A DNA stretch of 64,000 nt from Dermacentor variabilis (GCF_050947875.1 NC_134569.1:39735777-39799776), one strand, 5' to 3'. Shown: positions 32,727 through 44,260, numbered from the stretch's first letter. Numbers and translations: made by a program. Notes: generated by a model from the letters alone, not told the origin.

Positions 32727-33043
32727 GTAAAGTGCCAAATCCTGCAGGTTGGCATAAAAAAATTAAAAAGCTAAAGTTTTCAGAAGTCATAGTTTGTGTA
32801 AAGCACATAGACAACACAGGCTTTCAGAACCATTTATCCCTCTACCATGCGACATTAGCATGTGACATTGCTGTTACTTGACTGCACGTGAAACTAGATC
32901 TCATTGCTGTAATAACATTGAAGTTAATTACCTGCAATGTTCTTGTTGGGCATAGCCCCCCTAGTATTGCTGCTTAGTTAATAAACAACTTCCCCATAAA
33001 GTAATAATAAAGAAGGCATAGCTTGGCCTTTGGTCCCTCTTAA

Positions 33044-33886
33044 GGCTCATTTACACTGGTGACTGACAGCGGTCGCGTGACCAAGTTGGTCGCAAAGTGA
33101 CCAGTCGCAAACGGTCACAAGCAGTCACTTTTTCTTGAAAAGCGACTATATTAGGCCAGTCGCTCGCTGCTCAATGTTTTCAGTCATGCTACTGTGGTCA
33201 CAAAAGTGCTAAACCAATCAGCGACGCGCAGAAAGTTATGTTAGCATGTCTTTTCATCCAGGGCCCTCCTGCGTCCCATCAAATACAAAGTCCACGCCTC
33301 CATGGCAGGCTACAGGAATGTAATTGGCAGCTTGCCTCGTGATGCCGGGGCACGGCACTTCCAGCAATGTCGAATGTACACGGTAGCATTCACAGGAAGT
33401 TAAGCTGCAGCAAAAGAATATGAAAAAATTATGCATTGATTCCCACGTAATGCAAACTAGAAACAGCTTGCTGTTGATAATACTCATTGTGCGCGCAGAG
33501 TTGTGGCAGGAGGCGGTTTGCGTGACCAATCCCTTATCGCAAATGGAGGCACGTACGCACCCAGAAGTGTCGCTTTTTTCTTTGGAGGCTTCCGCACTGC
33601 CGCAGCTGACACCGTGGCAGAGCACATTCAGCACAGCGACAATGTCTTCCTCTTCGCTTGTATTAAAATCAATGGTTGGTCCCAGAACGCGAAACCAGCG
33701 ACATGCGCGCGAACTGTGTAGGCCCCCTAGAGTTCTTGCTGAGAATGATAATCTCCGGGAATGCGACTTTCAGGTCGCACTCAGCCAGACTTGCCAGTGT
33801 GAGCATCGGTCACCTTCAGTGGCTTTTTTGGCCGCCAGTCGGATATGGTCGCGCGACCTCTTCAAGTCGTTGGTGTGATTGAGCCT
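33044..33886. mobile_element. TTAA-flanked MITE, family 3
   Basis: TTAA at 33040-33043 and 33887-33890. Ends are ggctcatttacactggtgac and the inverse tggtgtgattgagcct. Sub-terminal ggtcgcg(t/c)gacc palindromes occur near both ends. 843 bp, no transposase. The open frames at 33254-33634 and 33420-33878 show no domain. Confidence 0.75.
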
Positions 33887-33997
33887 TTAACGGCGTGCTT
33901 CTGAGCTAGACTGGCATCCGCAGTCATAGCCACAATCTGTGCAGTTTATTTGTAATTAAGCAGTGGTTTACATTTTTAACATTTTCACAGCCTGTTA

Positions 33998-34210
33998 CCA
34001 TCTTTACTCATGTAACACCCACCGTCGTGGAAGGCCTGCACTGCCACTTTCTAGCCTGAAAATTAAAAAAAAAAGAATAAAAGAAAAGAAAAAATTGTTT
34101 TACCATCACTTGCATAAAAATAAGTAGCCATAAGCTTGACTCAACTAATGCACCATGTAAAGTTTCTTGAAGAAAAAAATTCGGGCCTTATATAGGTCAA
34201 TGCAGAATTG
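33998..34210. mobile_element. Short TA-flanked MITE (TTTACTCATGTAA type)
   Basis: Starts after TA with ccatctttactcatgtaac and ends aggtcaatgcagaattg before TA. It shares ends and an AT-rich centre with the copy at 44797-45113. The ends are related to those of the larger ccgtatttactc family at 46782 and 59843. Confidence 0.45.
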
Positions 34211-34316
34211 TATTATGACTGCTAGCGGATGTTATTGAAGGTTGAAAAGTTCTCTTGCTGAAAAAGGGCTTGTGAAAACTGCGCTCCTAAGAAGCCGACA
34301 TTGCTTCTGATTGCAG

Positions 34317-34392
34317 CTTCAAGACCTGGTCTGTCACATACTCCAGGGCAATATGGTGATGTTCCGAAAGGACTCATTCATCTCCATACTGA
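34317..34392 (+). CDS. INTS3: INTS3 exon q
   Basis: Acceptor ctgattgcag, donor gtaaga. It reads LQDLVCHILQGNMVMFRKDS then FISIL, matching LQELVCHVMMGNLVMFRKDSVLNIL. It ends with one base. Confidence 0.96.
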
Positions 34393-34563
34393 GTAAGAAA
34401 GATTTGTTCACATTGTCATGTCATGGTGCTGTATTTCTTTCAGGGCTTATGTACTAGTAGTTTCATTCTGTCATGAGCATTTATGAGTATCACATGGCTA
34501 TGTAGTAAAGACTACTAAAAAACGTGACCACTTGTACCTCGGAATTGGATAATAACACAACTA

Positions 34564-34750
34564 CGATGGAATCTCGATAAATGGAAATCGCTTATATGGA
34601 ACTGCTGCTTAAATGGAAAACCATCCTCATGGTTCGTTGGTTTTGTATTCATGCAGTGCTCTCTGCAGTGTCTCTCAGTAAATAGAACTCCTGGTAAACA
34701 GAACCAATTTTTCCTGGTCCCTTGAGGTTCAATTTAGAGAGAGTCCACTG
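34564..34750. mobile_element. Short Tigger-type MITE
   Basis: TA flanks (34562-34563; 34751-34752). Left end cgatggaatctcgataaatg; the right end agagagtccactg is a weak inverse. The body has repeated taaatgga/taaacaga units. 187 bp. Confidence 0.5.
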
Positions 34751-34859
34751 TATTGCACTCTCATGCGGCTCATAGTGGAGCCACACAATTCATAATAGTA
34801 CTGGATAGATTGCAGTGAGTTGAGTGAGCGAGTTGCACGTGTAAGACATCGAGCTTTAA

Positions 34860-35664
34860 AGGGACACTAAAGGCAAAATACTATGTCCACATGGACTGTT
34901 TAAGTACCATTCCAGAAACCTCACAACAATTGTTTCGCGCCAAGAAAAGACTTAGTTTATGGGAAAATTGCATCTAAAGGGTCCAAATGCCTTTTTCGAA
35001 ATTCAAATCTCCCGCCACCCAACTGGGGGAGTGGTGACATTGCATATGCCATCACCACCCTTTGCTGCCGTCAGTGAGTAAAACGGTGCCCAACAGACGG
35101 CGGTACTGAGCCAAGACAGAGTGGTGGATTCGCTGCTGCAGCTGCTTTTTGGTCAAGTGGTGTGGACTGTTCCGGCATCCCGCGACATCATATGGAAGTT
35201 GAATTCTCTGCAACTTGCAGTTTGTGCGAGTTCCGCGAGCCAGCAAAACCAGCACAGCACTACGCGATTACGAAACTAGTGAAACGCGAAAGCGTGGGCG
35301 GTGCGGAGTCAAGCGAAAACGAAACCGTTCGACCACCTGCGCCATTGTCAAGGGTAATTTCAATGAGTTATTTTTTCTAAAAGATGAAATGGAACTGGAC
35401 AAATAGCATTTTATTTTGTCTTATAATACAATGCAAGGATGTTTTTTGCAACGAGTGGTTGAGTGCTAGTGACAGAATTTAATTGAGGAGTGCTTTCGCC
35501 ATCGGGCAAGTGCTTGAATGTTCCAGGGGAGTCTCTAGCCATGTCCTGCATTTACCTCAATTTCTCAATTAATAAGGCTCTGTTAGCGATAATATTGACA
35601 TGTTAGAGATTATCGAGCACTAGTCTGTAACTTTAGCATGACAATATTGGCCTTTAGTGTCCCT
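34860..35664. mobile_element. TTAA-flanked MITE, family 1 copy B
   Basis: TTAA at 34856-34859 and 35665-35668. Ends agggacactaaaggcaaaat and the inverse tggcctttagtgtccct. 805 bp. It is the reverse-oriented relative of copy A (27428-28223): for example ggtaccgccgtctgttgggc in A appears here inverted near 35085-35105. Confidence 0.82.
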
Positions 35665-35668
35665 TTAA

Positions 35669-36865
35669 AAGGACTCTGAAGCACTTTTTGAAAATATTAA
35701 GAAAATGTTGACGATTTGTCATATAGGCTGCTGTGAACAGGAGAGCCAAATGTTGCTGCACTGCATGGAGCAGGGTATTTACAATCTGGTGTCAAAAACA
35801 GCATAAAAATTACGTGATCTCTCTTCCGAAAAGCCCATACCTACACATCCGAACGCACTCCCTTTAACGTTGCCTGATCCGGATGAAAACCTGGATGCAG
35901 ATGTTACACACTCGGAGATGAGACAGGTCCTTGCCTATATTACCTGGGACACTGCATCAGGGGTGCTATTCTCGACACGCATGGCGGCTGCACGGCCGCC
36001 ATTATCCGCCATGTTTACACTCTGATTGGCTGTGGAGAGCTCACGTGCCTTTAAATTTGTGCCGGGAAACGAAAGTTTTGCAAAATGTCATTTTGCGTTT
36101 TCATCAAGATGACGAAACGTGACGTGGAGCTGCAAATTTTAAGGACTAATACATTTTTTTGGTCCTTGGTAGATATATTGTGATGTTAGCGCTTCAAAAA
36201 AAATGTGAGCGGTAGCGTGCAGAAGCCAGTGCAATGCATCTGCAATTGCGCGAATATGTGGTGGCGATCCAAGATATGCGCCATGCCAGCTGGCTGATTG
36301 GCTGAAGGAATATCTTGTGAGGAGCGTCACAGGAAGGGCTGTTTCGTAAACATCATTTTGACGATGCGTGACGTTGTGCTGGGGCGCCATTGCTGAGATT
36401 TTCTGCCATAATTTTTGCTGCGACGAGGCGCGCAAATCATGCTAATGAGCAGCCATATGCAATGGCAGCCAAGAGGAATGCGTATCGCCACATTTTCCCC
36501 GTCGTTTGGCGCCACGAAAATCTTTTGTTCATAGCGCGTGCTCATAGTATTTACATCGCTCTCGGGTGGTGTTGGCATTTGTGTTTGGGGCCATCGTTTT
36601 TTAAAAGAATGTGTTTATACGAAATAATATTGGTTGAACATAGCAAACTTTCGGCAATGTTGTCCACTTTTCACTGCTGCATTTTTATTGTAATCAAGAT
36701 TAATGCTTTTTCGCACAATCAGAAGTTATGACAACGGCCTCTTTCTAATTTATAAAAAGAAATGTTCGCAAGACGGCGCCTTGAAGTTTCCTCTCACGGT
36801 GCGAGTAACCAGCGAAACGAACAAGAGATGGTAGCGCAGACGCTTGCGTCGCGCTAGTGGATATA
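35669..36865. other. Intron segment with unassigned repeats
   Basis: About 1.2 kb. The start aaggactctgaagcactttt looks like a repeat end adjoining the TTAA, but I found no matching inverse. The 98- and 113-codon frames show no domain. Confidence 0.3.
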
Positions 36866-38495
36866 CAGTAAAAGCTCGTTAATTCGAACCGCAAGGGGAC
36901 GCCATCTCAGTTCGAATTAAACGAAGTTCGAACTAACGAAAGCAATGAAGAAAAACAGGACACCGCGACCAGGAAGCAGCAGGGCATGGCGCCAGTTTGA
37001 AAAATGAATTTAATGTTTGAAAAAATCCGTAATTGTGGTCTGCTTTTTTTTTTTAAGGCAACAGCAAGCACTTTCTGCTCTAAAGAGCGAATGTTGCGGA
37101 AGGCTTCCTCTTCGCTTTCTTCAAAACTGAAGAACAGGCGGGCGGCATTAAGTCCGGCCATGACTTCCGCAGCGGAGGGCCGCACCGGTGCCTCGTCGTC
37201 TTCCTCGTCGTCGTCACTGGCAGCGACAAGCTCTATGTTTTTAACTTGGGAAATGATGTCCTCGTCTGTGGTCACACCACAGACAACTGCGCTCGCATCC
37301 ACGTCTACGTAGTCGGCAAAGGAAGAGTACTTCCGTAGGTAGCCTTGTAGGACCTCGGAGCGCCAACTTTCACATGTTTCCAAGTTAACAGCCTTCATCT
37401 CCCCTGACACCGCACGAAACACAAGGTCGTACCTTTCACGGAAGCGGTGCAGCCACCCATCTGAAGCTGCGAAGTCGTCGTAGCCCAGCCGCAGGGCGAA
37501 GTCCGCTGCCTTCGCCAATATGACGGGGCCACTCAGCGGTATGTCCTGAGCACGCATCTCCTTAATCCAGAGGAGAAGCGCTTTTTCGAGGTCGGGGTAC
37601 TTTGCCAGCCGCATCCTCTTCCTTTCCCTGGCAACTTCTGCCTCTAAGGCGTCTTCAATCGCCCTCTTATTTTTTATATAAGTGGACAGCGTGCTCTTCG
37701 GTATCCCATGCTTCTTGGCGATTTCTTGTTTCGACAAGACTCCGGCGTCCACTTCCCGTAAGATGTCGCATTTATCCTTCAGTGTTTTGGCGCAGTAGTA
37801 TTTACCGCGGGCGCACGCCATTCTGAAACCGCACGTCAGCACGGCGAAGCACACCACCGAGGCCTAACTTTTCAAGCGATCCGCACAACAAAGGTCGTAA
37901 GCGCGCCGAAAACCAGAAAACTCGAGGCTGCCGAAAGCGGCCGAGACCACCGCGAGTTCAGGACAAAGACGTTGACGAAGGCTCCTCCTATTCGTTCAAT
38001 TCTCGAGCGCTAGCGGCGCTGCGATGTACTGGATTCGCTGTATTTTTTGTGCTGGTTGCGCCATCCATCGGTTAACAACTGCAGCTATACGACAAGATTC
38101 TTAGGCCTCTGAGATCGGCGGCTCAGAACCGGAAACCGCAGTTCTCGGAGGTAGAGAGAGGGCGTAGCTGTTGCCACAGCTGTCACCCCTTGCCCTCCAG
38201 CCTCTGCGCCGGGTGCTGGCACCGGTTTTACCCGCTTTTTCCTTCTCTCCCCATTTTGGAGGCAACTCAGCCGCTGCAGCCTCGCGACAAGGCCTGCTCT
38301 GGCCATGTGCCAGGCGGCACGCCGCCCAGGCGCGGCGGCGCGTAGTTCGAATTAACCGTGGCAGAACCAACTCACGTTCGAATTAACGGGCTTTTTTATA
38401 CATGGACTTCTATGGAGCTAGGCCGGACCAAGTAGTACGGTTCGAATTATCCCGAAATTCGAATTACTGAAGTTCGAATTAACGAGCTTTTACTG
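36866..38495 (-). mobile_element. Internally deleted Tigger-like element with open frame
   Basis: TA flanks (36864-36865; 38496-38497). The ends cagtaaaagctcgttaattc and gaattaacgagcttttactg are perfect inverted repeats over 20 bp. The sub-terminal regions repeat ttcgaatta on both sides. The minus strand holds an undamaged 305-codon frame (36907-37821). Perfect ends and an intact frame make this one of the youngest elements in the window. Confidence 0.88.
36907..37821 (-). CDS. Tigger-like protein with DNA-binding domains but no DDE core
   Basis: I prefer the start at 37821 (MACARGKYYCAKTLKDK) over the upstream ATG at 37857. Residues about 8-55 form a CENP-B N-terminal HTH (KCDILREVDAGVLSKQEIAK, then HGIPKSTLSTYIKNKR). 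About 70-135 match the second, Tc5/CENP-B-type DNA-binding domain (ALLLWIKEMRAQDIPLSGPV, then DGWLHRFRERYDL). After KYSSFADYVDVDAS the frame jumps straight to a Tigger C-terminal tail (ISQVKNIELVAASDDDEEDD and onward). The whole DDE catalytic domain is missing with the frame preserved. Such a protein could bind element ends without cutting; that role is inference. Confidence 0.75.
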   Translation of the reverse strand: MACARGKYYCAKTLKDKCDILREVDAGVLSKQEIAKKHGIPKSTLSTYIKNKRAIEDALEAEVARERKRMRLAKYPDLEKALLLWIKEMRAQDIPLSGPVILAKAADFALRLGYDDFAASDGWLHRFRERYDLVFRAVSGEMKAVNLETCESWRSEVLQGYLRKYSSFADYVDVDASAVVCGVTTDEDIISQVKNIELVAASDDDEEDDEAPVRPSAAEVMAGLNAARLFFSFEESEEEAFRNIRSLEQKVLAVALKKKSRPQLRIFSNIKFIFQTGAMPCCFLVAVSCFSSLLSLVRTSFNSN

Positions 38496-38905
38496 TATCT
38501 GGCGCGCGCAACGCTATTGGTGATATTCGGCCGTTTCTCAGCCAGCCGAGTCGGGGTAAGTCACTTGCGTTTCACAAGATAGCAACAACGTTACCTAGAA
38601 CGTTCGTGCATCACCACTGGTAGGTCGCGTATTTTGTCTCAAGCAAGAAAACAAGCGCGTTGGCGCCAACATGCGATGACTCATTCCATGTTCCGGGGAC
38701 ACGCATCCTAGCTATTGAAGCAGACGACGGCTTGTACGCAGCAGACAACGGAAGCGAGAAGCGTTTTCGACGGAATAATCATACGCTTTGAGATAGCTGC
38801 TTTATTTTTACTGCGGAGGAAAACTGTTTTGCTTTACCGATAACGCCACATTCAGTGCCTTCATATCAGTTTCTTAGGCGAAACGTCAAGTTGGCGTCAC
38901 GTTAC

Positions 38906-39562
38906 GTAAACACACGGAGGAAGGAAACTAAGGAGAGGCCCTGACGTCAATCTTTGTGAAGCTACAGTGAAGCCGGAAGTTGGCGTTGCTCATGGCGTTG
39001 CTCCGCCTATCGGGCCAACTCTCCTCTCTTGTTTACATTTCTCGCGAAACCACGCCGCGCTGTGCGCAACCATGCTGCTCAGACCCGTGCGCTCCGCAGC
39101 AATACTAAGCAATCGTTAGCATGTTAGCATGATTCCGCGAAAGAGGGCAAAATTTCCTGCGAATATTCCTTCGTCCATAGCCATTGCCGTGGCGCGGTAC
39201 ATTGCGTACAGCGTTGCATGCACATTCATTTCACGAACTTTAGCTCGTCCTGTCCCACCTGGCCACAGCAACATCCGGTAGAGCACGGTCCAGATAACAC
39301 AGCGCAACAAAACACGGAAACCAACGCAAAGCTGCCCGCACGGCGCCTTTGCCACGGTACGAAACCTACGGAGCTACACGTGTGAGCGCACAGAACAATA
39401 ACAAAGCTGCTATTGTGGCCCGAAAGGCAAGACCACTACAGCAAACAAATAAAAAAAACAGCAAAACAAAGGAGAACCTACTACGTCATTTCCTCCACAC
39501 TTTTCTCCTAGCGCGCGGAGGGGGTAGGGCCTCTCCTCAGTTTCCTTCCTCCGTGTGTAAAC
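38906..39562. repeat. Inverted pair of 35-bp arms
   Basis: gtaaacacacggaggaagga (38906 onward, 35 bp) recurs inverted at 39528-39562 with two or three mismatches. The spacer of about 590 bp is GC-rich with no recognised coding. Possibly a foldback or a MITE whose outer ends I cannot define; the surrounding 38496-39650 has no other feature. Confidence 0.5.
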
Positions 39563-39659
39563 AAAACGGGGCCACCAGCACCATTTTGTTTGCGTCATGC
39601 CTACATCACGCATCGAAGAAAATGGCGGAATGTCCAGAATAGCGCCCCAGGGCTCAACC

Positions 39660-42600
39660 AGATAACGTACAAAGTCCTCCAAAACATACCCAGATTAATC
39701 TTTTTAGCAAACAGGGCATATCCTTACTGCTTCAGAATTTACAATCTAGCTCACTCATGAATTGTGTACGCAAACTTTTTGAGCCTGTGATTGCCTGGCA
39801 ACTGCAACCGCATTTAGAAACTAAATATTTCTTGTCCGACACTCAATTTGGCCTTCACCCCAACCTATCAGCGCAGGATGCCCTCCTGCATTTTAAAGAG
39901 ACCTTATTCCATCACAGACGACGGACAGCCCGCACCAGAGCTACCCTAGCATAGACATACAAAAGGCCTTTGACAACATAGGACACAAACGTATCCTCAG
40001 GACCCTTGCCGCCACAGGTTGCAGCCGTAGGATCTGGCAGTATGTCAAAACTTTTTTTGAAACATCGCACCGCGTAGATTAGATTAGGGCCACTCACATT
40101 CGCTGCTTTTGGCCTCCCGAACAGGGGCACACCCCAAGGAGCAGTCCTATCATCACTGTAATTTAACGTAGCCATGGCTCCACTTGCCGGAGAGCTTGCA
40201 GATACAGTTGAACCCGCTTATAATGATACTGGTTTTAACAATATATTGGTTATAACAATGAGAAGCTGCTGTACCATCAAATTTTTTATGTGTTTCATGA
40301 TGAAATAACCCACTTACTATAATGCCCTGATGTTGCATTATCGGTTATAACGATGAAGTCTGGCTGCTGGGTGTCCGAGCCAAAAGGTTGTGAAATGCGA
40401 AATCCTTGAAAAGAAAAAAGAAAACAAGAAATTCGAACCACTGCACAATGGTCCGCTGCTTCAACAGCCACCGAGCGCTCATTTTCCAGCCATCTCCGCG
40501 TGCCTGTCTCCTGTCACTCTTCCACCCTTCCGAACATGAATGAGCTGCGCCCATAGCTTTAAGCCGCCCCACCCTCTGAAACGCAAATGGACCACACCAA
40601 CTGCGCTGCTGGCAGATTGCTAGCATGTTGCTCGCTGGCCCCTCATTCAGCACAATTCTGCAAACAGCATAACCGCTTGCGTTTGTCTTTGTTGGTTGCG
40701 TTGAAATCGTTCCTGGCCACACTGTTTCTCAGCGTCATTTGACCAACAGTTGGTGTGACTCGCCGCCGAAATATAAGATGGCTGATGTGCCCACTGATCA
40801 TCGGCAATGCACGACGTTGCCAGTGAAAAAAAATGTATGGCTATGGATTTGGAAACTAAGTGCTTCTAATCAATGAGGCGATCATCGCAAACATGCTTGC
40901 ATCAGATAGCAATGGCAACGACAACAGTGATGACGCAGTAGGGCAGGCTGCGTCGACGCTGTCCTCGCAGGAGGCCCAGAAAATGACTCAGTCCCTCCGG
41001 TGCTTCCGTTTTTACGATAAACCTTCCGCTGCACTACATGGAGCACCTGGATGCCTTGGAGAAAGATGTCGGCAAGCTTCACGTAAAGCATGCAAGGCTG
41101 ACGGATATAGGTTTTTCTCGTGCAAGCCAGTGAGAAGTGAGATGCTTGTGGTGATCTCGCCTCGGCGTTTCTTCTGGATTTCTCAAGCTGACAGGCTGCC
41201 GTGGCAGCCTTCTTGCAGTATTTAAAAGGCCCCTGTTGGGGCCTTTGAAAGGCCTTTTGGGGCCACCAAGGCAATGCCCCCGCGGTGCTCAAATATCGCT
41301 TGCCGCCCGTGACCCCTCTTTGCAGTTGTTATAGCAGTGCCATTCTTTAATGCTGACAACCGCAGCTGTTTATACGCGATCGCAACGCCCAGGAGGCAGT
41401 TAAATAAGGGAACACAACCAGCAGCCGGATGGAAAAAGGTGGTGGGGAGAGGCACTGGCCTCCCCATCACTATATTTTTCTTGCATCAGCTCTGCCATCC
41501 CTCTATTTTGATTTTTTAATGCAACCCGGTTATAACAATTATCGGTTATAACAATAGAATTTTTGCAGCACTTGAATATTGTTATAAGTGGCTTCAACTG
41601 TATACCTAAATTGCGCCATGTGCTCTTTACTGATGATATGACTTTATGGGTGTCACAAGGCTTCATTGGGGAGGCACAAGATGTCCCACAAAGAGCTAAA
41701 ACGTCATAGAACAGCTTATTAGCATAATGGGACTCTTCCGCTCGCCAGAAAAGTCCGAATTGCTCACAATTAAACCCCACAGGTGTGACTCAGGCATAGA
41801 CCTGTTTGCACACGATCAACCAGTGTCTAAGGTACATAAAATCAGGATCCTGAGTCTGCACATCCAATCTAACCTAGATGCGCATTTTACCCTGAACCTC
41901 CTCGATAAGAAAATAAAGCAAACCTCAGGGCTTGTTCGCTGGATTGCATCGCGCCATCACAGTCTGTCTCAGACGGACACAGTGCAAATAATTGAAGCTT
42001 TGGTGGTCAGTCACCTAACCTACCACCTCTCATATCACCACCTCATTCAAAAACAACTGGATCAGGCTAATAGTCTAATAAGGTGGGTGGTTAAGACCGC
42101 ACTGAGGCTACTGTTGTGCACTAGCACTACTCACCTCCTAAAGACTAGTTTCTATAATACTGTCCAGGAAATCAGAGGAGCAGAGGAGTAATCAACTCCT
42201 GCATCATACTCTCCCAAACACCCATTGGGCAAAACCTGCTCCGAACTCTGTAGTGTGAGCCAAGCTGCATGATTTCAAATAAAGAGCTGTGGTTCCCCAT
42301 TCCCGTAAGACCCGTGGCTAACATGCAACTCGAACCATTGCCACGAAACACGAATTCGCAATGCTACCTGGGCCGATGCAAGGTGCGGGCTAATTACTAC
42401 GCCCGACGTTATCAAAATCGCGAAGTCGTCCTCTATTTCGACGCCGCGGTTGGTACGCTTGAAGGAATGGCTGCGTCTTCTGCCATGACAGAGAATGGAC
42501 ACAAGAACATCTCTGCCTCAATCATAACAGTGTGCACCAACGTGGTTGAGGGGGTCATATCAGAAATCTGCACCGATTCCCAAAGTGTATACCGTGGCTT

Positions 42601-43215
42601 CCTTCATGGCGTAGCACATAAGACACTCACACACGTTACGTAACATCCCTCCACTTCCCTATCCGCTGACAATCACGTGGCTGCCTGGGCATGAGTGTGT
42701 CCCCGGGAATGAGCGCGTTAATGCGCAAGTCCAAGGTCTATCCCTCTGGACCCCGGGCGACCACTCACTCAACCCCATGGAAAAACCAGGAGAGGGGATC
42801 TACACCTACCACCAGATTACCACATAATACAGGAAAGGTAGACAATATTCACTTCCCCTTCACCATTCCCTTACTGCCCATCAGAGCTCAATCTGGCACT
42901 AGATCCAGACCAAGGCATTTATATCTCCCTATCTGGCACATTTATTTAACCCTGGTCTCTGTAATTCACAATGTATCACCTACCGAGCGCCCCAGGCAGG
43001 TCTTTTCCACTGTTTGTAGAGCTGCCCCAAGCCTGTAGCAGGATAGCCTATTTCCAACCCTTCCTTATCCTCGTGGGAGGCCTCTTCGGGCCACTTGCTC
43101 GGATGACCAGCTCTGGCTGGTAGACCAGGCCTGCATAGAGGTGTCGGCCAGGGATTCCCAGACATCTAGGAGCCCAACCACATTTAAATAGATCAGATAA
43201 AGTTTTATCCATCCA
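39660..43215 (+). mobile_element. 5'-truncated LINE (I/R1-like group) split by a Tigger derivative
   Basis: Plus-strand relic. RT blocks run from KLFEPVIAWQLQPHLE and FLSDTQFGLHPNLSAQDALL (39760-39900) through TPQGAVLSS (about 40130). A 1.4-kb TA-flanked element (40205-41600) interrupts. The RT then resumes with VLFTDDMTLWVSQG (about 41625), a YADD-type box changed to FTDD. Further blocks (41727-42191), an RNase H-like region with VVLYFDAAVG and CTDSQSVYRGF (42430-42600), and a 3' end near 43215 follow. Many stops and shifts; the 5' half (ORF1, endonuclease) is absent. Confidence 0.75.
40205..41600 (+). mobile_element. Tigger-like non-autonomous element inside the LINE
   Basis: TA flanks (40203-40204; 41601-41602). 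Ends cagttgaacccgcttataat and gttataagtggcttcaactg are inverted; sub-terminal ggttataacaat units recur at both ends. The relic frame at 40860-41000 (ASDSNGNDNSDDAVGQAAST, then LSSQEAQKMTQSLRCF) is a Tigger-type C-terminal tail. It cuts the LINE between the RT motif TPQGAVLS and the TDD box. Confidence 0.82.
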
Positions 43216-43628
43216 TCCTCTTCTGCAATCCTGTCATGCAGCATCATAGAAAGCAGCTGACCCACAAACACTATTGGCTGATTTCGTGATCGCAAGAGCA
43301 TTCTCAGCAATGCATAGTAGCTAATTTTGAGTTAAATAAATGAAATATATATGTTTTCGATCTCAGGAAGACAGAAAAATCATTTAAAGTTTGCACTGCA
43401 TGTAGCTATATCAACTGTGCGTAGCCTCCAAGATGGCAGCGGCTTGCTGCATAGTGTTGTCTACTGCAGCGGCCACGGGATGCCGCAATGAGCCCTTTCG
43501 CCGTCACAACGCTCAGCTTTTGGCAGGGCTTTGCCCTCTCCGCTTCTCCGCTGTGTAGCTTCCAGCTTGCTAGCGGAGGCGAAGAGAGAGAAAGCTAGGT
43601 ATCAGTGCGATAACACCCCTTATAATTG
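43216..43628. other. Intron sequence without recognised feature
   Basis: About 410 bp between two LINE fragments that point at each other tail to tail. Nothing recognised. Confidence 0.45.
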
Positions 43629-44260
43629 AAGGAGGAGGAGGAGAAAATAACTTTATTGCGTGCCCTGCGAGTTGGTGGGGAGGGCCAAAGGCCCTGCCTA
43701 GGTGACGGCCAGGAGTTTGTGGTTTCTGGCAGCATCCTTGGCCCACTGGCTGGCCCATAGCTGATCCTCGAGGGTGGGGCTGAGCAGCGTGGCTTCCCAG
43801 CGTGTGCGAAGGCTGCTGCAAGAGGCCGCATTCTTTTTATTGTTATATATCCCTCGGCATTCCCATAATATATGCTCCAGAGTGGCTCTGGATTCACATG
43901 TGTTGCATTTGTTCGTTGGATATACATCCGGATATATGATGTGCGAGAGCACAGGATTCGTATACATCCTAGTTTGTAACTGCCACCATGTGACAGACTG
44001 CTCTTTTGTCAGTTTTGCTTGAGGTCACAGGAATATGCCCCTCTGTAGCCTATGGTGTTTCGTGATGTCATTATATGTGGTCATTCTGTACTCCCATTCC
44101 CACTCATTTACCACACCGTCACGTCCGGAGGGTGTCGGGGCGTTGCTTGCGACTGTGGCTCGGTCTGTAAGCCCTCGAGTCGCGTCGAATTTTAAAAATT
44201 TCCGGTACAAGATTCTTGAGATGAAATCCTTTAATAGTGAGGCCATTTTATGATTAGTTA
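43629..44260 (-). pseudogene. LINE 3'-terminal fragment, minus strand
   Basis: Reading on the minus strand from 44246 gives NEWEWEYRMTTYNDITKHHR, then MYTNPVLSHIIYPDVYPTNK, CNTCESRATLEHILWECRG and RWEATLLSPTLEDQLWASQW. This is the zinc-binding C-terminus (C..C....TLEHILWEC) common at the end of RNase H-bearing LINE polyproteins in ticks. The 3' end carries an AATAAAGTTATTTTCTCCTC-like tail. Truncated at its 5' end just upstream of an INTS3 exon. Confidence 0.75.

Noticed and set aside
33420..33878. 152-codon plus-strand frame as a gene
   Set aside because: Falls within a TTAA-flanked MITE and shows no domain; overlapping frames of similar length exist on both strands.
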